Below, piece after piece: positions 40,297 to 49,117 of a stretch of DNA of 64,000 nt (within the stretch, counting starts at the first letter, position 1; every line of letters begins with the position of its first letter). The notes under the pieces were generated by a model, which saw only the letters and a list, made by a program, of their open reading frames with translations, did not search any database and had not been told where the DNA came from. The stretch is taken from contig NZ_JAFEUU010000010.1 in NCBI RefSeq assembly GCF_017355885.1, forward strand, positions 1 through 64,000, in the 5' to 3' direction. A program made the translations under genes and the position numbers. The stretch comes from Sabulicella rubraurantiaca (GTDB lineage Bacteria > Pseudomonadota > Alphaproteobacteria > Acetobacterales > Acetobacteraceae).

Positions 40297-40475
40297 AGCG
40301 CGAGGCCCGGCTGGCCGCGGCGCTGCGCGAGAACCTGCGCCGCCGCAAGGCCCAGTCCCGCGCCCGGGCGGCGGAGGCGGAGACTGGGGCGGAACGGCCC
40401 TCCGATGGACGGCAACCCCCGGAAGGGGCTAATCCCCCGGCCGATACGGACCCGACGCCCCCGAAGGACGACTGA
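40275..40475 (+). CDS. Small basic protein upstream of dcd (hypothetical)
   Basis: A 66-residue protein with a highly charged N-terminal helix (DLEREARLAAALRENLRRRK) and a disordered Pro/Asp-rich end. It overlaps the methyltransferase end by 22 bases and abuts dcd. I believe similar short basic proteins occur near murA/dcd in related bacteria, which supports its being real, but its function is unknown. Confidence 0.5.
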   Translation: MPPRRDLEREARLAAALRENLRRRKAQSRARAAEAETGAERPSDGRQPPEGANPPADTDPTPPKDD

Positions 40476-41030
40476 ATGCCCATCATGCCTGACCACTGGA
40501 TCCGCCGCATGGCGACGGAACACGGCATGATCGAGCCCTTCGTCGAGGCACAGAAGCGCGAGGGCGTGATCTCCTTCGGGCTTTCCTCCTACGGATATGA
40601 CGCCCGGGCGGCGGATGAGTTCAAGGTCTTCACCAACGTGGACAACGCGGTGGTGGACCCCAAGAACTTCAGCGAGACGGGGTTCGTGTCCCGCAAGGGA
40701 CAGGTCTGCATCATCCCGCCCAATTCCTTCGTGCTGACCCACACGGTGGAGTGGTTCCGCATCCCGCGCGACGTGCTGGTGATCTGCCTCGGCAAATCCA
40801 CCTATGCGCGATGCGGGCTGATCGTGAACGTGACGCCGCTGGAACCGGAATGGGAAGGCCAGGTGACGATCGAGATCAGCAACACCACCCCCCTGCCCGC
40901 CAAGGTCTATGCGAACGAAGGCATCTGCCAGTTCCTGTTCCTGAAGGGGGACTCGGCGCCCGAGGTCAGCTACGCCGACCGCGCCGGGAAATACATGGGG
41001 CAGCGCGGCGTCGCCCTGCCGCGACTGTGA
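40476..41030 (+). CDS. dcd: dCTP deaminase
   Basis: Makes dUTP from dCTP for thymidylate synthesis; 184 residues. It shows [19 protein letters not shown] (substrate loop), the active-site region [25 protein letters not shown] (catalytic Glu in LEPEWEG) and the C-terminal [12 protein letters not shown], which closes over the nucleotide. An AAGGA site precedes ATG 40476; a second in-frame ATG three codons on is possible. murA follows after 14 bases. Confidence 0.95.
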   Translation: MPIMPDHWIRRMATEHGMIEPFVEAQKREGVISFGLSSYGYDARAADEFKVFTNVDNAVVDPKNFSETGFVSRKGQVCIIPPNSFVLTHTVEWFRIPRDVLVICLGKSTYARCGLIVNVTPLEPEWEGQVTIEISNTTPLPAKVYANEGICQFLFLKGDSAPEVSYADRAGKYMGQRGVALPRL

Positions 41031-41044
41031 GCAGGCACTAGACC

Positions 41045-42307
41045 ATGGACCGCATCCGCATCCGCGGCGGCAAGCCGCTTTCGGGCAGCGTGCCCATTTC
41101 CGGCGCCAAGAACGCCGCCCTGCCGCTCATGGCCGCAGGGCTGCTGGCGGATGGGCCGCTGGTGCTGACCAACGCGCCCGACCTCGCCGACATCGCCACC
41201 ATGACGCAGCTTCTGCGCCATCACGGGCTGCTGGTGGAACACGACAAGGCGGCGCGCACTCTTTCCATCTCCGGCAATGCGAAGGAGCTGGAGGCGCCCT
41301 ACGACATCGTCCGCAAGATGCGCGCCTCGGTCCTCGTGCTCGGGCCGCTGCTGGCGCGGTACGGGCGGGCGCGCGTCTCCTTGCCTGGCGGCTGCGCCAT
41401 CGGCACGCGGCCGGTGGACCTTCACATCAAGGGGCTGGAGCAACTCGGCGCCGAGATCGAGATCACCAGCGGCTACATCGAGGCCCGCGCGCCCGGCGGC
41501 AAGCTGCGCGGGGCTCGCATCATCTTCCCCACCGTTTCGGTCGGCGCCACCGAGAATTTGCTGATGGCCGCGTGCCTCGCCGAGGGCGAGACGGAGCTGG
41601 TGAACGCGGCGCGCGAGCCGGAGATCGGCGACCTCGCCATGTGCCTGATGCGCATGGGCGCGCGGATCGAGGGGATCGGCACCGACCGGCTGCGGATCGA
41701 GGGCGGGGCGACGCTGCTCGCCGCCACCCACCCCATCGTTCCCGACCGCATCGAGGCCGGGACCTATGCCTGCGCCGCCGCCATCACCGGCGGGCAGCTC
41801 CATCTGGAAGGGGCGCGGCTGGAGCATCTGGGCTCCGTGGCACGGGTGCTGCGCGACGCCGGGGTGGACGTGGCCGAGACGCATACGGGCCTCACCGTCA
41901 CCCGCCGCAACGGGTTGCGCGGCGCCGATGTCATGACGGAGCCCTTCCCCGGCTTCGCCACTGACATGCAGGCGCAGTACATGGCGCTGATGACCGTCGC
42001 CGAGGGTGCCTCGATGATCACCGAGACGATCTTCGAGAATCGCTTCATGCATGTGCCCGAGCTGATGCGGATGGGCGCGCGGATCAACTTCCACGGCTCC
42101 TCCGCCATCGTGCGCGGCGTGCCGCGCCTGTCCGGTGCGCCGGTCATGGCGACCGATCTGCGCGCTTCCGTCTCCCTGGTGCTGGCCGGGCTCGCGGCGG
42201 AAGGCGAGACCATTGTGAACCGCGTCTACCACCTCGACCGCGGCTATGAGAGCGTGGAGGCCAAGCTGGCGGCGGTGGGCGCGGATATCGAGCGGCTGCC
42301 AGGCTGA
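41045..42307 (+). CDS. murA: UDP-N-acetylglucosamine 1-carboxyvinyltransferase
   Basis: First committed step of peptidoglycan synthesis: enolpyruvyl transfer to UDP-GlcNAc. 420 residues of the EPSP-synthase fold, with [12 protein letters not shown] near the N-terminus, the catalytic loop [20 protein letters not shown] whose Cys117 is the fosfomycin target, and the C-terminal [18 protein letters not shown]. Cys rather than Asp in the loop predicts fosfomycin can bind. Its stop overlaps the hisG start by one base. Confidence 0.96.
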   Translation: MDRIRIRGGKPLSGSVPISGAKNAALPLMAAGLLADGPLVLTNAPDLADIATMTQLLRHHGLLVEHDKAARTLSISGNAKELEAPYDIVRKMRASVLVLGPLLARYGRARVSLPGGCAIGTRPVDLHIKGLEQLGAEIEITSGYIEARAPGGKLRGARIIFPTVSVGATENLLMAACLAEGETELVNAAREPEIGDLAMCLMRMGARIEGIGTDRLRIEGGATLLAATHPIVPDRIEAGTYACAAAITGGQLHLEGARLEHLGSVARVLRDAGVDVAETHTGLTVTRRNGLRGADVMTEPFPGFATDMQAQYMALMTVAEGASMITETIFENRFMHVPELMRMGARINFHGSSAIVRGVPRLSGAPVMATDLRASVSLVLAGLAAEGETIVNRVYHLDRGYESVEAKLAAVGADIERLPG

Positions 42308-42963
42308 TGACAGGCCTTGTTCTGGCGCTGCCCAAGGGGCGCATCCTGAAGGAACTCCGCCCCGTGCTGGACGGGGCGGGCATCCGGCCGGACGCGGATT
42401 TCGTCGACGAGGACAGCCGACGCCTTCGCTTCGGCACCAACCATCCTGGCCTCGACGTCGTCCGGGTCAGGCCCTTCGACGTTGCCGCCTTCGTGGCGCA
42501 TGGCGGGGCGCAGATCGGCGTCTGCGGCGGCGACGTGCTGATGGAATACGAGACGGACCAGATCTACGCACCGCTCGACCTGCGCATCGGCGCCTGCCGC
42601 GTCTCGGTGGCAGAGGCGGCGGAAACGGCGGGGCGGGACGATGCATCGCGCTGGTCGCGCGTCTCGGTGGCCACCAAGTATCCCAACATCGCGCGCCGCC
42701 ACTTCGCCGCGCGCGGGGTGCAGGCGGAGGTGGTGCACCTGAACGGCGCGATGGAACTTGCCCCCGCGCTCGGTCTCGCCCGCGTCATCGTGGATCTGGT
42801 GCAGACCGGCTCCACCCTGAAGGCGAATGGGCTGGTGGAGACGGAGGTGATCGCGCCCGTCACCTCGCGCCTCATCGTCAACCGCACCGCGCTCAAGACC
42901 CGGCCGGAGGAGATCGCTACCTGGGTCGCGCGCTTCCGGGAGGGGCTGGCATGCATCGCCTGA
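42307..42963 (+). CDS. hisG: ATP phosphoribosyltransferase, short form
   Basis: First enzyme of histidine synthesis (218 residues). It has LALPKGRILKELRPVLDGAG at the start and the PRPP loop region MELAPALGLARVIVDLVQTG. The short form lacks the C-terminal regulatory domain and elsewhere needs HisZ as partner; no hisZ lies in the window, so it must be elsewhere. It overlaps murA by one base and hisD by 13. Confidence 0.93.
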   Translation: MTGLVLALPKGRILKELRPVLDGAGIRPDADFVDEDSRRLRFGTNHPGLDVVRVRPFDVAAFVAHGGAQIGVCGGDVLMEYETDQIYAPLDLRIGACRVSVAEAAETAGRDDASRWSRVSVATKYPNIARRHFAARGVQAEVVHLNGAMELAPALGLARVIVDLVQTGSTLKANGLVETEVIAPVTSRLIVNRTALKTRPEEIATWVARFREGLACIA

Positions 42964-44240
42964 ACACCGCCGATCCGGGCTTCGCCGCTGCCTTCGCCGT
43001 GCTGCTGGAGGATGGGCGCAACGTCACCACGCGGGTGGACGCCGCGGTTTCCGCCATCATCGCCGAGGTGAAGGCCGAGGGCGACGCGGCGCTGCTGCGC
43101 CAGACCGCACGGCTGGATAGCTGGACGCCCAGCGGCCCGGGCGCGCTGCGCGTCTCCGCCGGCGAGATCGAGGAAGCCTGCGCCTCCCTCCCCGCGCCCC
43201 TGCTGGAGGCACTGGAATTGGCCGCACGGCGCATCGAAGCCTTCCACCGCGCCCAGCTTCCCGCCGACCTGGAGATGCCGGGCGAGGATGGGGTGGCGCT
43301 GGGGATGCGCTGGACGCCCCTGGATGCGGTTGGGATCTACGTGCCGGGGGGCAAGGCGGCCTATCCTTCCTCCGTGCTGATGAACGCGCTGCCGGCGCGC
43401 GCCGCCGGGGTGGAGCGCATCGCCATGGCGGTGCCGACGCCGGGCGGGACGCTGAACCCGCTGGTGCTCGCCGCGGCCCGCCGCGCCGGGGTGGAGGAGA
43501 TCTGGCGCATCGGCGGCGCACAGGCTGTCGCTGCGCTGGCCTGGGGGACGGAAAGCGTCGCCCCGGTGGACCGCATCGTCGGCCCGGGCAACGCCTATGT
43601 GGCTGAGGCGAAGCGGCAGGTCTTCGGCCGCGTGGGCATCGATTCCATCGCCGGTCCCTCCGAGGTGGTGGTGCTGGCCGATGGGGCGAACGACCCTGCC
43701 CATGTCGCCATGGACCTCCTGGCCCAGGCCGAGCATGACGAGGCGGCGCAGAGCATCCTCATCACCACCGATGCCGGCTTCGCCGACGCGGTCGCTTCCG
43801 CCGTCGAAGCGGCGCTGGCCGATCTGCCCCGTGCCGCCATTGCCGGGGAATCCTGGCGCCGGCACGGCGCCGTCATCATCACGCGCGACTGGGAGGAGGC
43901 GGTGGAACTCACCAACCGCCTCGCGCCCGAGCACCTGCAGGTGATGGTGGACGAACCGCACGCGCTCATGCGCCGCATCCGCCATGCCGGGGCCGCCTTC
44001 CTGGGCCGCCACACGCCCGAGGCCATCGGCGACTACGTGGCGGGGCCAAACCACGTCCTGCCCACCGGTCGCACCAGCCGCTTCGCTTCGGGGCTTTCGG
44101 TCTTCGATTTCCTCAAGCGCACCACCTGGGTGGAATGCGACGCGGCAGGGCTGCGCCGCATCGGCCCGGCCGCCGTCGCGCTGGCCGAGGCGGAAGGCTT
44201 AGACGCCCATGCGCGCAGCGTGGCCCTGCGCCTCGGCTGA
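42951..44240 (+). CDS. hisD: Histidinol dehydrogenase
   Basis: Last two oxidations of histidine synthesis; 429 residues. Family markers are GIYVPGGKAAYPSSVLMNAL (about residues 127-146), GGAQAVAALAWGTE, DRIVGPGNAYVAEAKRQVFG, the zinc/catalytic segment AQAEHDEAAQ and ELTNRLAPEHLQVM. The frame is open far upstream, but the ATG at 42951 inside the end of hisG has a GGAGGGG site and gives the normal start. Confidence 0.95.
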   Translation: MHRLNTADPGFAAAFAVLLEDGRNVTTRVDAAVSAIIAEVKAEGDAALLRQTARLDSWTPSGPGALRVSAGEIEEACASLPAPLLEALELAARRIEAFHRAQLPADLEMPGEDGVALGMRWTPLDAVGIYVPGGKAAYPSSVLMNALPARAAGVERIAMAVPTPGGTLNPLVLAAARRAGVEEIWRIGGAQAVAALAWGTESVAPVDRIVGPGNAYVAEAKRQVFGRVGIDSIAGPSEVVVLADGANDPAHVAMDLLAQAEHDEAAQSILITTDAGFADAVASAVEAALADLPRAAIAGESWRRHGAVIITRDWEEAVELTNRLAPEHLQVMVDEPHALMRRIRHAGAAFLGRHTPEAIGDYVAGPNHVLPTGRTSRFASGLSVFDFLKRTTWVECDAAGLRRIGPAAVALAEAEGLDAHARSVALRLG

Positions 44241-44355
44241 GACTGGGCCAGTAAACTTGACTTCACGCCGCGCGAGGCGCATCTCAGCCCCGCCGGCGCC
44301 GGGGGCTTGACCGCGGCGCAAATCCTTGCGCCCCAAGCCCAGCCAAAGGGATCTG
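44241..44355 (+). promoter_or_regulatory. infA leader with hairpins
   Basis: The 115-base gap before infA holds two hairpins: AGCCCC/GGGGCT arms within about 44286-44307 and a perfect 7-bp stem GGCGCAA/TTGCGCC with loop ATCC at 44315-44332. The first may end hisD transcripts. Two TTGAC-like boxes (TTGACT at 44257, TTGACC at 44307) have no convincing -10. Confidence 0.3.
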
Positions 44356-44574
44356 ATGTCGAAAGAGGATATGATCGAGTTCAGCGGCCAAGTGGTCGAG
44401 CTGCTGCCCAACGCGATGTTCCGCGTGAAGCTCGACAACGACCACATGGTCCTGGCCCACACCTCGGGGAAGATGCGCAAGAACCGCATCCGCGTCCTCG
44501 CTGGCGACCGCGTGAACGTGGAAATGACGCCCTATGACCTGACCAAGGGCCGCATCACCTTCCGCTTCAAGTAA
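44356..44574 (+). CDS. infA: Translation initiation factor IF-1
   Basis: The 72-residue OB-fold factor that blocks the ribosomal A site during initiation: [20 protein letters not shown], then [20 protein letters not shown], and the end GRITFRFK. The start is set by an AAGGGA site; the open frame extends ten codons upstream without family match. It is followed 36 bases later by maf, as usual in alphaproteobacteria. Confidence 0.97.
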   Translation: MSKEDMIEFSGQVVELLPNAMFRVKLDNDHMVLAHTSGKMRKNRIRVLAGDRVNVEMTPYDLTKGRITFRFK

Positions 44575-44610
44575 CGCCTTTCCGCCCCGGCCAGCGGCCG
44601 CCGGAGGGCC

Positions 44611-45186
44611 ATGGACAATCCCCCTCTCATCCTTGCCTCCGCGAGTCCGCGCCGTCTTGAGCTGCTGGCGCGGATCGGCATCGTGCCCGATCGCGTCGCG
44701 CCCACCGAGCTTGACGAGACCCCGGGCCGCAAGGAATTGCCGCGCCAACTCGCTTCCCGACTCGCCCGCCTGAAGGCCGAGGCGGTGGAGGCGCCGGGCG
44801 CCCTGGTGCTGGCCGCCGATACGGTGGTGGGCGTCGGCCGCCGCATCCTGGGCAAGCCGACGGATCGCGAGGAGGCGCGACGCTTCCTTGAACTTCTCTC
44901 CGGGCGGCGGCACCGCGTCCACACCGGCGTGGCGCTGCGCCGGCCCGATGGTAGCCTCGGCACGCGGCTTGTCGTCTCCGTGGTCGCCTTCCAGCGTCTG
45001 ACGACGCAGCAAGTCGAAGCGTATCTCGACAGCGGCGAATGGCAGGGCAAGGCGGGCGGATACGCCATCCAGGGCCGTGCGGAGATGTTCGTCCGCTTCC
45101 TGTCAGGCAGCCATTCCAATGTCGTCGGCCTCCCCCTGTTCGAGACGGCCCAGCTTCTGCGCGGCTGCGGCTGGCTGCGCCCGTGA
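44611..45186 (+). CDS. maf: Maf family nucleoside triphosphate pyrophosphatase
   Basis: A 191-residue house-cleaning pyrophosphatase acting on non-canonical NTPs such as dTTP/UTP or m7GTP analogues. It has [20 protein letters not shown] at the start, [18 protein letters not shown], the [12 protein letters not shown] block and the C-terminal [18 protein letters not shown]. Its stop overlaps the RNase gene start (GTGA). Confidence 0.92.
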   Translation: MDNPPLILASASPRRLELLARIGIVPDRVAPTELDETPGRKELPRQLASRLARLKAEAVEAPGALVLAADTVVGVGRRILGKPTDREEARRFLELLSGRRHRVHTGVALRRPDGSLGTRLVVSVVAFQRLTTQQVEAYLDSGEWQGKAGGYAIQGRAEMFVRFLSGSHSNVVGLPLFETAQLLRGCGWLRP

Positions 45187-46244
45187 CCGTCGAGATCCGC
45201 GTGTCCCGCTCGCCCGGCGAGCGGCGCGTGGCGCTGCTGCGGGACGGGGTGCTGGCAGGCTACCGCGTCGAGCGCCCGGCACGCCCCGACGGGGTCGGAG
45301 ACATCCTGCGCGGGCGCGTCGTGTCGCGCATGCCGGCGCTGGCGGGCGGCTTCGTCGCCCTGCCGGACGGCACGAGCGGCTTCCTGCCTGAATCCGAATG
45401 CGAAGGGCGGCGCCTGCCGCCCGAGGGCACGATCCTGACCCTGCGCGTCACCCGCGCGGCGCAGAACGGCAAGGGGCTGCGCGTTTCCGCACGCGTGAAG
45501 CAGCGCCCCAGCGGGCCGCTCGCGCTGCTGGAGCGCGGGCCGGATCAGGCGCTGCGCTGGGCTGCTGCGCATCACGAAGCGCCCCTGGTTGTGGATGATC
45601 CGGCAGAGCTGGCGCGGCTGCGCGCGGCGCTGGGTCCGCGCGTGACGGGCGGCCAAGCCTTCGACGATGAGTTGGAGGCCGAGGCTGAATCCCTGGCTCT
45701 GGCCGAGGCAGCTTTGTCGGGGGGCGGCCGGCTGATCATCTCGCCCCTGCCCGCCCTGACCGCGGTGGACGTGGATTCGGGCGGCGCCGACCCGCGCGAG
45801 GCGAATCGTCAGGCCCTGCCGGAGCTGGCGCGTCAGATCGTGCTGCGCGACCTGGCCGGGCCGATCCTGCTGGACCTTGCCGGGCTCTCGCTCAAGGCGC
45901 GGGGCGCGCTGGAGCCGGCGATCCGTTCGGCCCTGGGCGGCGACGGGCTGGTGCAGGCGCTGGGCTTCGGGCCGCTGGGCCTGTTCGAGATGAAGCGCGC
46001 CCGCATTCACCCGCCGCTGCACGAGGTGCTGGCCGACCGCCCCCTGGCGCGTGGCCTCGCGCTGCTGCGCCTTGCTGCGCGGGAAGCGGCAGCGGCACCG
46101 CATCGCGCCCTTGCCCTGTCCGCCCCCGCGCCGGTGCTGGATTCCATCCGCGCCCTGCCCGGGGCGTTGGAGGAGTTCGCCGCGCGCGCCGGACGCCCCC
46201 TCGTGCTGCGCGACGCGTCCCTGGAGGAGGTGAGCGATGCCTGA
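45183..46244 (+). CDS. Ribonuclease E/G family protein, short form
   Basis: A 353-residue RNase E/G catalytic-core homologue with GTG start. An S1-like RNA-binding part is seen near residues 38-100 ([20 protein letters not shown]), then the 5'-sensor/DNase-I-like parts; the metal-binding aspartates are represented by [11 protein letters not shown] and [11 protein letters not shown]. The Zn-link (CPxCxG) and the long C-terminal scaffold of RNase E are absent, so it is probably an auxiliary enzyme and not the main degradosome nuclease. It lies between maf and yacG, its usual place. Confidence 0.85.
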   Translation: MTVEIRVSRSPGERRVALLRDGVLAGYRVERPARPDGVGDILRGRVVSRMPALAGGFVALPDGTSGFLPESECEGRRLPPEGTILTLRVTRAAQNGKGLRVSARVKQRPSGPLALLERGPDQALRWAAAHHEAPLVVDDPAELARLRAALGPRVTGGQAFDDELEAEAESLALAEAALSGGGRLIISPLPALTAVDVDSGGADPREANRQALPELARQIVLRDLAGPILLDLAGLSLKARGALEPAIRSALGGDGLVQALGFGPLGLFEMKRARIHPPLHEVLADRPLARGLALLRLAAREAAAAPHRALALSAPAPVLDSIRALPGALEEFAARAGRPLVLRDASLEEVSDA

Positions 46245-46434
46245 TTCGCGCTGCCCGGTCTGCGGCCAGCCTTCCGCCCCGCGCCGTCCCGGCGAGCGGA
46301 GCGCCTTTCCCTTCTGCTCCGACCGCTGCCGCCAAGTGGACCTCGCCCGCTGGTTCGGCGAGCGCTACGGCATCGCCGCCGACGAAGAGGACACGCCGGG
46401 CGATGATGACGCCCCGGTGACTGGACAGGGCTGA
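46237..46434 (+). CDS. yacG: DNA gyrase inhibitor/zinc-binding protein YacG
   Basis: A 65-residue protein with the treble-clef zinc motif CPVC...FCSDRC (Cys 6, 9, 28 and 32 approximately) followed by RQVDLARWFGERYGI and an acidic tail. In E. coli YacG binds GyrB and inhibits gyrase. It overlaps the RNase gene by 8 bases. Confidence 0.92.
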   Translation: MPDSRCPVCGQPSAPRRPGERSAFPFCSDRCRQVDLARWFGERYGIAADEEDTPGDDDAPVTGQG

Positions 46435-46450
46435 CGCCCTCCGCTAGAGA
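46422..46450 (+). promoter_or_regulatory. Promoter of tRNA-Phe
   Basis: TGGACA (46422-46427), 17 bases, TAGAGA (46445-46450), with the tRNA starting 16 bases after the -10. The -35 sits in the end of yacG. It is the clearest member of the promoter set shared with rplK and tRNA-Pro. Confidence 0.55.
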
Positions 46451-46465
46451 GCCGCGACCAACGGC

Positions 46466-46541
46466 GCCCAGGTAGCTCAGTTGGTAGAGCATGCGACTGA
46501 AAATCGCAGTGTCGCTGGTTCGATTCCGGCCCTGGGCACCA
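46466..46541 (+). tRNA. tRNA-Phe (anticodon GAA)
   Basis: A 76-nt tRNA with encoded CCA. The acceptor stem GCCCAGG/CCTGGGC is perfect; the D arm GCTC/GAGC, an anticodon loop CTGAAAATC with anticodon GAA and a T arm with GGTTCGATTCC are standard. Its 3' half is duplicated at 49030-49086, which marks it as an integration target. Confidence 0.96.
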
Positions 46542-46603
46542 TTTCTTTCAAGCAAATTAAGAGCTTAGATGCGAGCGCATTGCGCTGCCGCGGAGCTGTG
46601 TGC

Positions 46604-46623
46604 CTAGCGCACTGCTAGCACAG
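46604..46623 (+). repeat. Paired CTAGCRCAS repeats, left end of the tRNA-Phe element
   Basis: CTAGCGCAC (46604-46612) and CTAGCACAG (46615-46623) are direct repeats spaced 11 bp start to start. A like pair lies at the right end. The stretch also forms an imperfect hairpin. Suggested arm-type integrase sites. Confidence 0.5.
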
Positions 46624-46822
46624 TCCCTGGGTGCTCCTTTCTGCATCAGCGCCGTAGGGCAGCGAGCGGTAGATGCGCGGAGCACGTCCCCCTCGGGACG
46701 CAGCAGGTAGGCACCCGACCACATCCGGTCTGGCCCTGCAGCGTCGCCAGGCACACCGCGCCTAGACTTGCCCGGAGAAGAGGGTCGCCGCCGAGACGTC
46801 CGGTGCGGCCCCCTCACGAGTT

Positions 46823-48160
46823 TCAGGCGTCGAGCGCGCCGTAGGTTAGCTGCATCAGCAGCCTGCGGTAGCCTGCACGGGCAACACTGGGCGCGGCCGT
46901 CATGCTCACGGTGACGAGTTCGGCCCGGGGGTCCACCCAGAAGTAGGTGCCGCCGTAACCTGCCCACATGAACTGCCCTTGGAAGCCCGGGACCAGCGCC
47001 CCACCGTCGGCCAGGCGCGTGGCGAAGCCGAGCCCGAAGCCGAAACCAGGCGAACCGAGCAGCAGCATGCCTGGGGGCAGCGGCTGCTGCAGGCCCGCGA
47101 CATGGTCCGATGTCATGAGGCGCACCGTCGCCGGCGATAGGATGCGTACGCCGTCAAGTTCGCCACCATTGGCCAGCATTTGTGCAAAGCGAAGGTAATC
47201 CGCAGCCGTCGAAACGCCGCCCGCGCCGCCCGACGCATTCCCGGGTGGGCGCGACACATCGATCATCTCGACGCGGGCGTTGTTGGCGGCCGGGTCCACC
47301 CCGCTGTGCATTGCCAGCCGCGATGCCCCACTGTCGCGCAGCACGAAGCCGGTGTCGTTCATCCGAAGGGGGCGGAACAGTCGCTCCTCCATGAACACCT
47401 CAAGGCGTTGCCCGGAAGCAGCCTCGACCACGCGTCCGAGCGCGTCACTCGAAAGGCTATACTCCCACGTCGTACCTGGCTGCCGCGCAAGCGGTGCCCC
47501 TGCGAGGGCACGCACGAACTCCTCCGGGCTCAGACCACGGCTATCGTAATCTCGCTGGTTGGGCAGGTAGAGACCCGCGCGGGTGTAGGCGTCTCGCACC
47601 GGTGCGTTCGCCGTTAGCTCGCCGTAAGCGAGGCCGGAAGTGTGGCGCAGCAGGTCGTAGACCAGCATCGGGCGCTGCGTTGGGATCGTGTCGTAACCGG
47701 CATCCGACGTGGCGCCGCGCGGCGCGCTGACCTGCAGCCGCTCAAACCCCGGCAGGAAGCGCCCGACAGGGTCGGCAAGGCCGATGCGCCCCTCCTCCAC
47801 CAGGATCATCGCGGCCACCGAGACCAGCGGCTTGGTCATGGAGTAGATGCGGAAGACCGCGTCTGGCGTCATCGCCGCGTTCGCTTGGCGATCTCGGAAG
47901 CCCATCGTCTCGGCAAACGCGAGGCGTCCGCGCCGGGCGATCATGACCACCGCGCCAGGCAACCGGCTTTCGGCGATCTCAGCCTCGAAGGCCTCCTTGA
48001 TCCGGCTGAGCCGCCCCGCATTCAGCCCCACATCCCCGGGCCTCGCCTGGGGTATGGGGGAGCCACCAGAAGCTGTCTGCGCGCGCGCGGAACCGGGGAA
48101 ACCAACAACGGATGCGGCTGCCAGTGCCGGCGGCACGGCAAGCAGGGCACGGCGGTGCAT
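46823..48160 (-). CDS. Serine hydrolase, beta-lactamase class C/S12 family
   Basis: A 445-residue exported protein with signal MHRRALLAVPPALAAASVVG. The nucleophile motif SMTK is at residues 107-110 and the second motif YSL at 234-236 (Tyr in place). The last part (MWAGYGGTYFWVDPRAELVT) is typical of EstB-like esterases and other non-resistance S12 proteins; a KTG-type third motif is not obvious, so beta-lactam resistance should not be assumed. It is the only clear gene on the tRNA-Phe element. No good terminator follows. Confidence 0.85.
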   Translation of the reverse strand: MHRRALLAVPPALAAASVVGFPGSARAQTASGGSPIPQARPGDVGLNAGRLSRIKEAFEAEIAESRLPGAVVMIARRGRLAFAETMGFRDRQANAAMTPDAVFRIYSMTKPLVSVAAMILVEEGRIGLADPVGRFLPGFERLQVSAPRGATSDAGYDTIPTQRPMLVYDLLRHTSGLAYGELTANAPVRDAYTRAGLYLPNQRDYDSRGLSPEEFVRALAGAPLARQPGTTWEYSLSSDALGRVVEAASGQRLEVFMEERLFRPLRMNDTGFVLRDSGASRLAMHSGVDPAANNARVEMIDVSRPPGNASGGAGGVSTAADYLRFAQMLANGGELDGVRILSPATVRLMTSDHVAGLQQPLPPGMLLLGSPGFGFGLGFATRLADGGALVPGFQGQFMWAGYGGTYFWVDPRAELVTVSMTAAPSVARAGYRRLLMQLTYGALDA

Positions 48161-49029
48161 GGTACGTCCCTTCTCCCTCCGGCGAGCCTTTGGGGCTCAT
48201 CCGACCGGGAACTGCACACCCGCCGTGCACATGTTGTCAACAGCGGCGCTCACCCGTTCGCGGCACGTCGCCTCGGGTCGAAAGAACCTGAATTTCGGAT
48301 GGCCGGTCCGGGGTTGCGTGACGAGGCCGACAATTTCGACCGCGTAGCGGTGCTCGCCTCTCCGGCACCCGGTAGATGGGAGGCGTCAGGTAACCACAGG
48401 GCTCGCGCTCCTCCTCGGGCCGACCTCCTTCGCGGGCGCCGCCACCCTCGTCGGCACCACCACGCCGATCGTCGCGGAGGTCCTCCTCGGCGTCATCGGC
48501 GCCACGCTGATGGCCGGTCTGTTCAACGCGGCAAGCGCGGGATCGCCCTCCTGGTCAGCAGCTGGCGCCCCGTCGAAACGACATGTCCGCTGGCGGGAAG
48601 AGCCAGACTGTCAGCGCATGACCGGAGTGGGCGTTGAATGGCCTTGCGGGCGGCGAAAGGCCGGGGCACGTCCAGTGGCGATCGCGCGCATGACGATACC
48701 GGCCGCACGCATCACATTGCCAAATCTCGACAACTGCGCCGGAGAGGGGCGCCCCGCGCGTCCAAGACCCGGACTCGGAGGTGGGTCACACCACTCCGTG
48801 CTCGCGCCGCATCCCTTGTGACACGCACGACGTCGGCATCGGCGTCGTCCGACCAATCGACAGGGTAAAAGGGCCCGGCCGTCTGTCGCGGGGTAGGCGG
48901 GAGAGGTTCATCTTGGGCCAGAGCCGATAGGTTCCGCTGAGGGATGAAACCGCGGCGCTGTTAGCACAGACTTAGCGCAGCGTTGTCCAGGGTATGCAAA
49001 ATCAAATGCTTAGCTGCAGGATCTCACAC
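48161..49029. other. Region without recognisable genes at the right end of the tRNA-Phe element
   Basis: About 870 bases. One plus-strand frame (48372-48821) has a hydrophobic run (LALLLGPTSFAGAATLVG, then AEVLLGVIGATLMAGLF) followed by Arg/Pro-rich sequence of shadow type; it has no good start or ribosome-binding site and looks like a gene relic. The rest has no coding signs. Paired repeats lie at 48961-48980. Confidence 0.5.
48961..48980 (+). repeat. Paired TTAGCRCAG repeats, right end of the tRNA-Phe element
   Basis: TTAGCACAG (48961-48969) and TTAGCGCAG (48972-48980) are direct repeats 11 bp apart, in the same orientation as the left pair, 50-69 bases inside the distal att. Confidence 0.5.
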
Positions 49030-49086
49030 CTGAAAATCGCAGTGTCGCTGGTTCGATTTCAGCCCTAAGCACCATTTCATCCAAGC
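49030..49086 (+). repeat. Distal attachment site: degenerate tRNA-Phe 3' half
   Basis: Matches 46497-46553 with six differences in 57 bases. Anticodon, variable loop, T arm, acceptor 3' strand and CCA are recognisable, but the 5' half is absent and two acceptor-strand G have become A (CCTAAGC), so it cannot be a tRNA gene. Confidence 0.85.
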
Positions 49087-49117
49087 CGCGCAGAGGCTCA
49101 AAGAAGCAGACGCCTCC

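Larger units (their letters stand above)
46497..49086. mobile_element. Decayed integrative element in tRNA-Phe
   Basis: About 2.5 kb bounded by the tRNA-Phe 3' half (46497-46553) and a 57-base degenerate copy (49030-49086, six mismatches). Inside are a serine hydrolase gene and about 1.1 kb without recognisable genes; the DNA next to the tRNA is visibly more AT-rich than its surroundings. Pairs of 9-bp repeats 11 bp apart lie near both ends. No integrase is left. The distal tRNA copy has mutated more than that of the tRNA-Pro element, so this insertion looks older. Confidence 0.75.

Noticed and set aside
40970-42232. 420-codon minus-strand frame opposite murA
   Set aside because: It is a shadow of murA with His/Arg/Gln-rich composition and no start signal.
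46823-48160. Class C beta-lactamase conferring resistance
   Set aside because: The SxxK and Tyr motifs show a serine hydrolase of the S12 family, but no clear KTG motif is seen and most such proteins are esterases or peptidases; resistance is not supported.
49030-49086. Possible second tRNA-Phe gene
   Set aside because: The 5' half is missing and the acceptor 3' strand is mutated (CCTAAGC).
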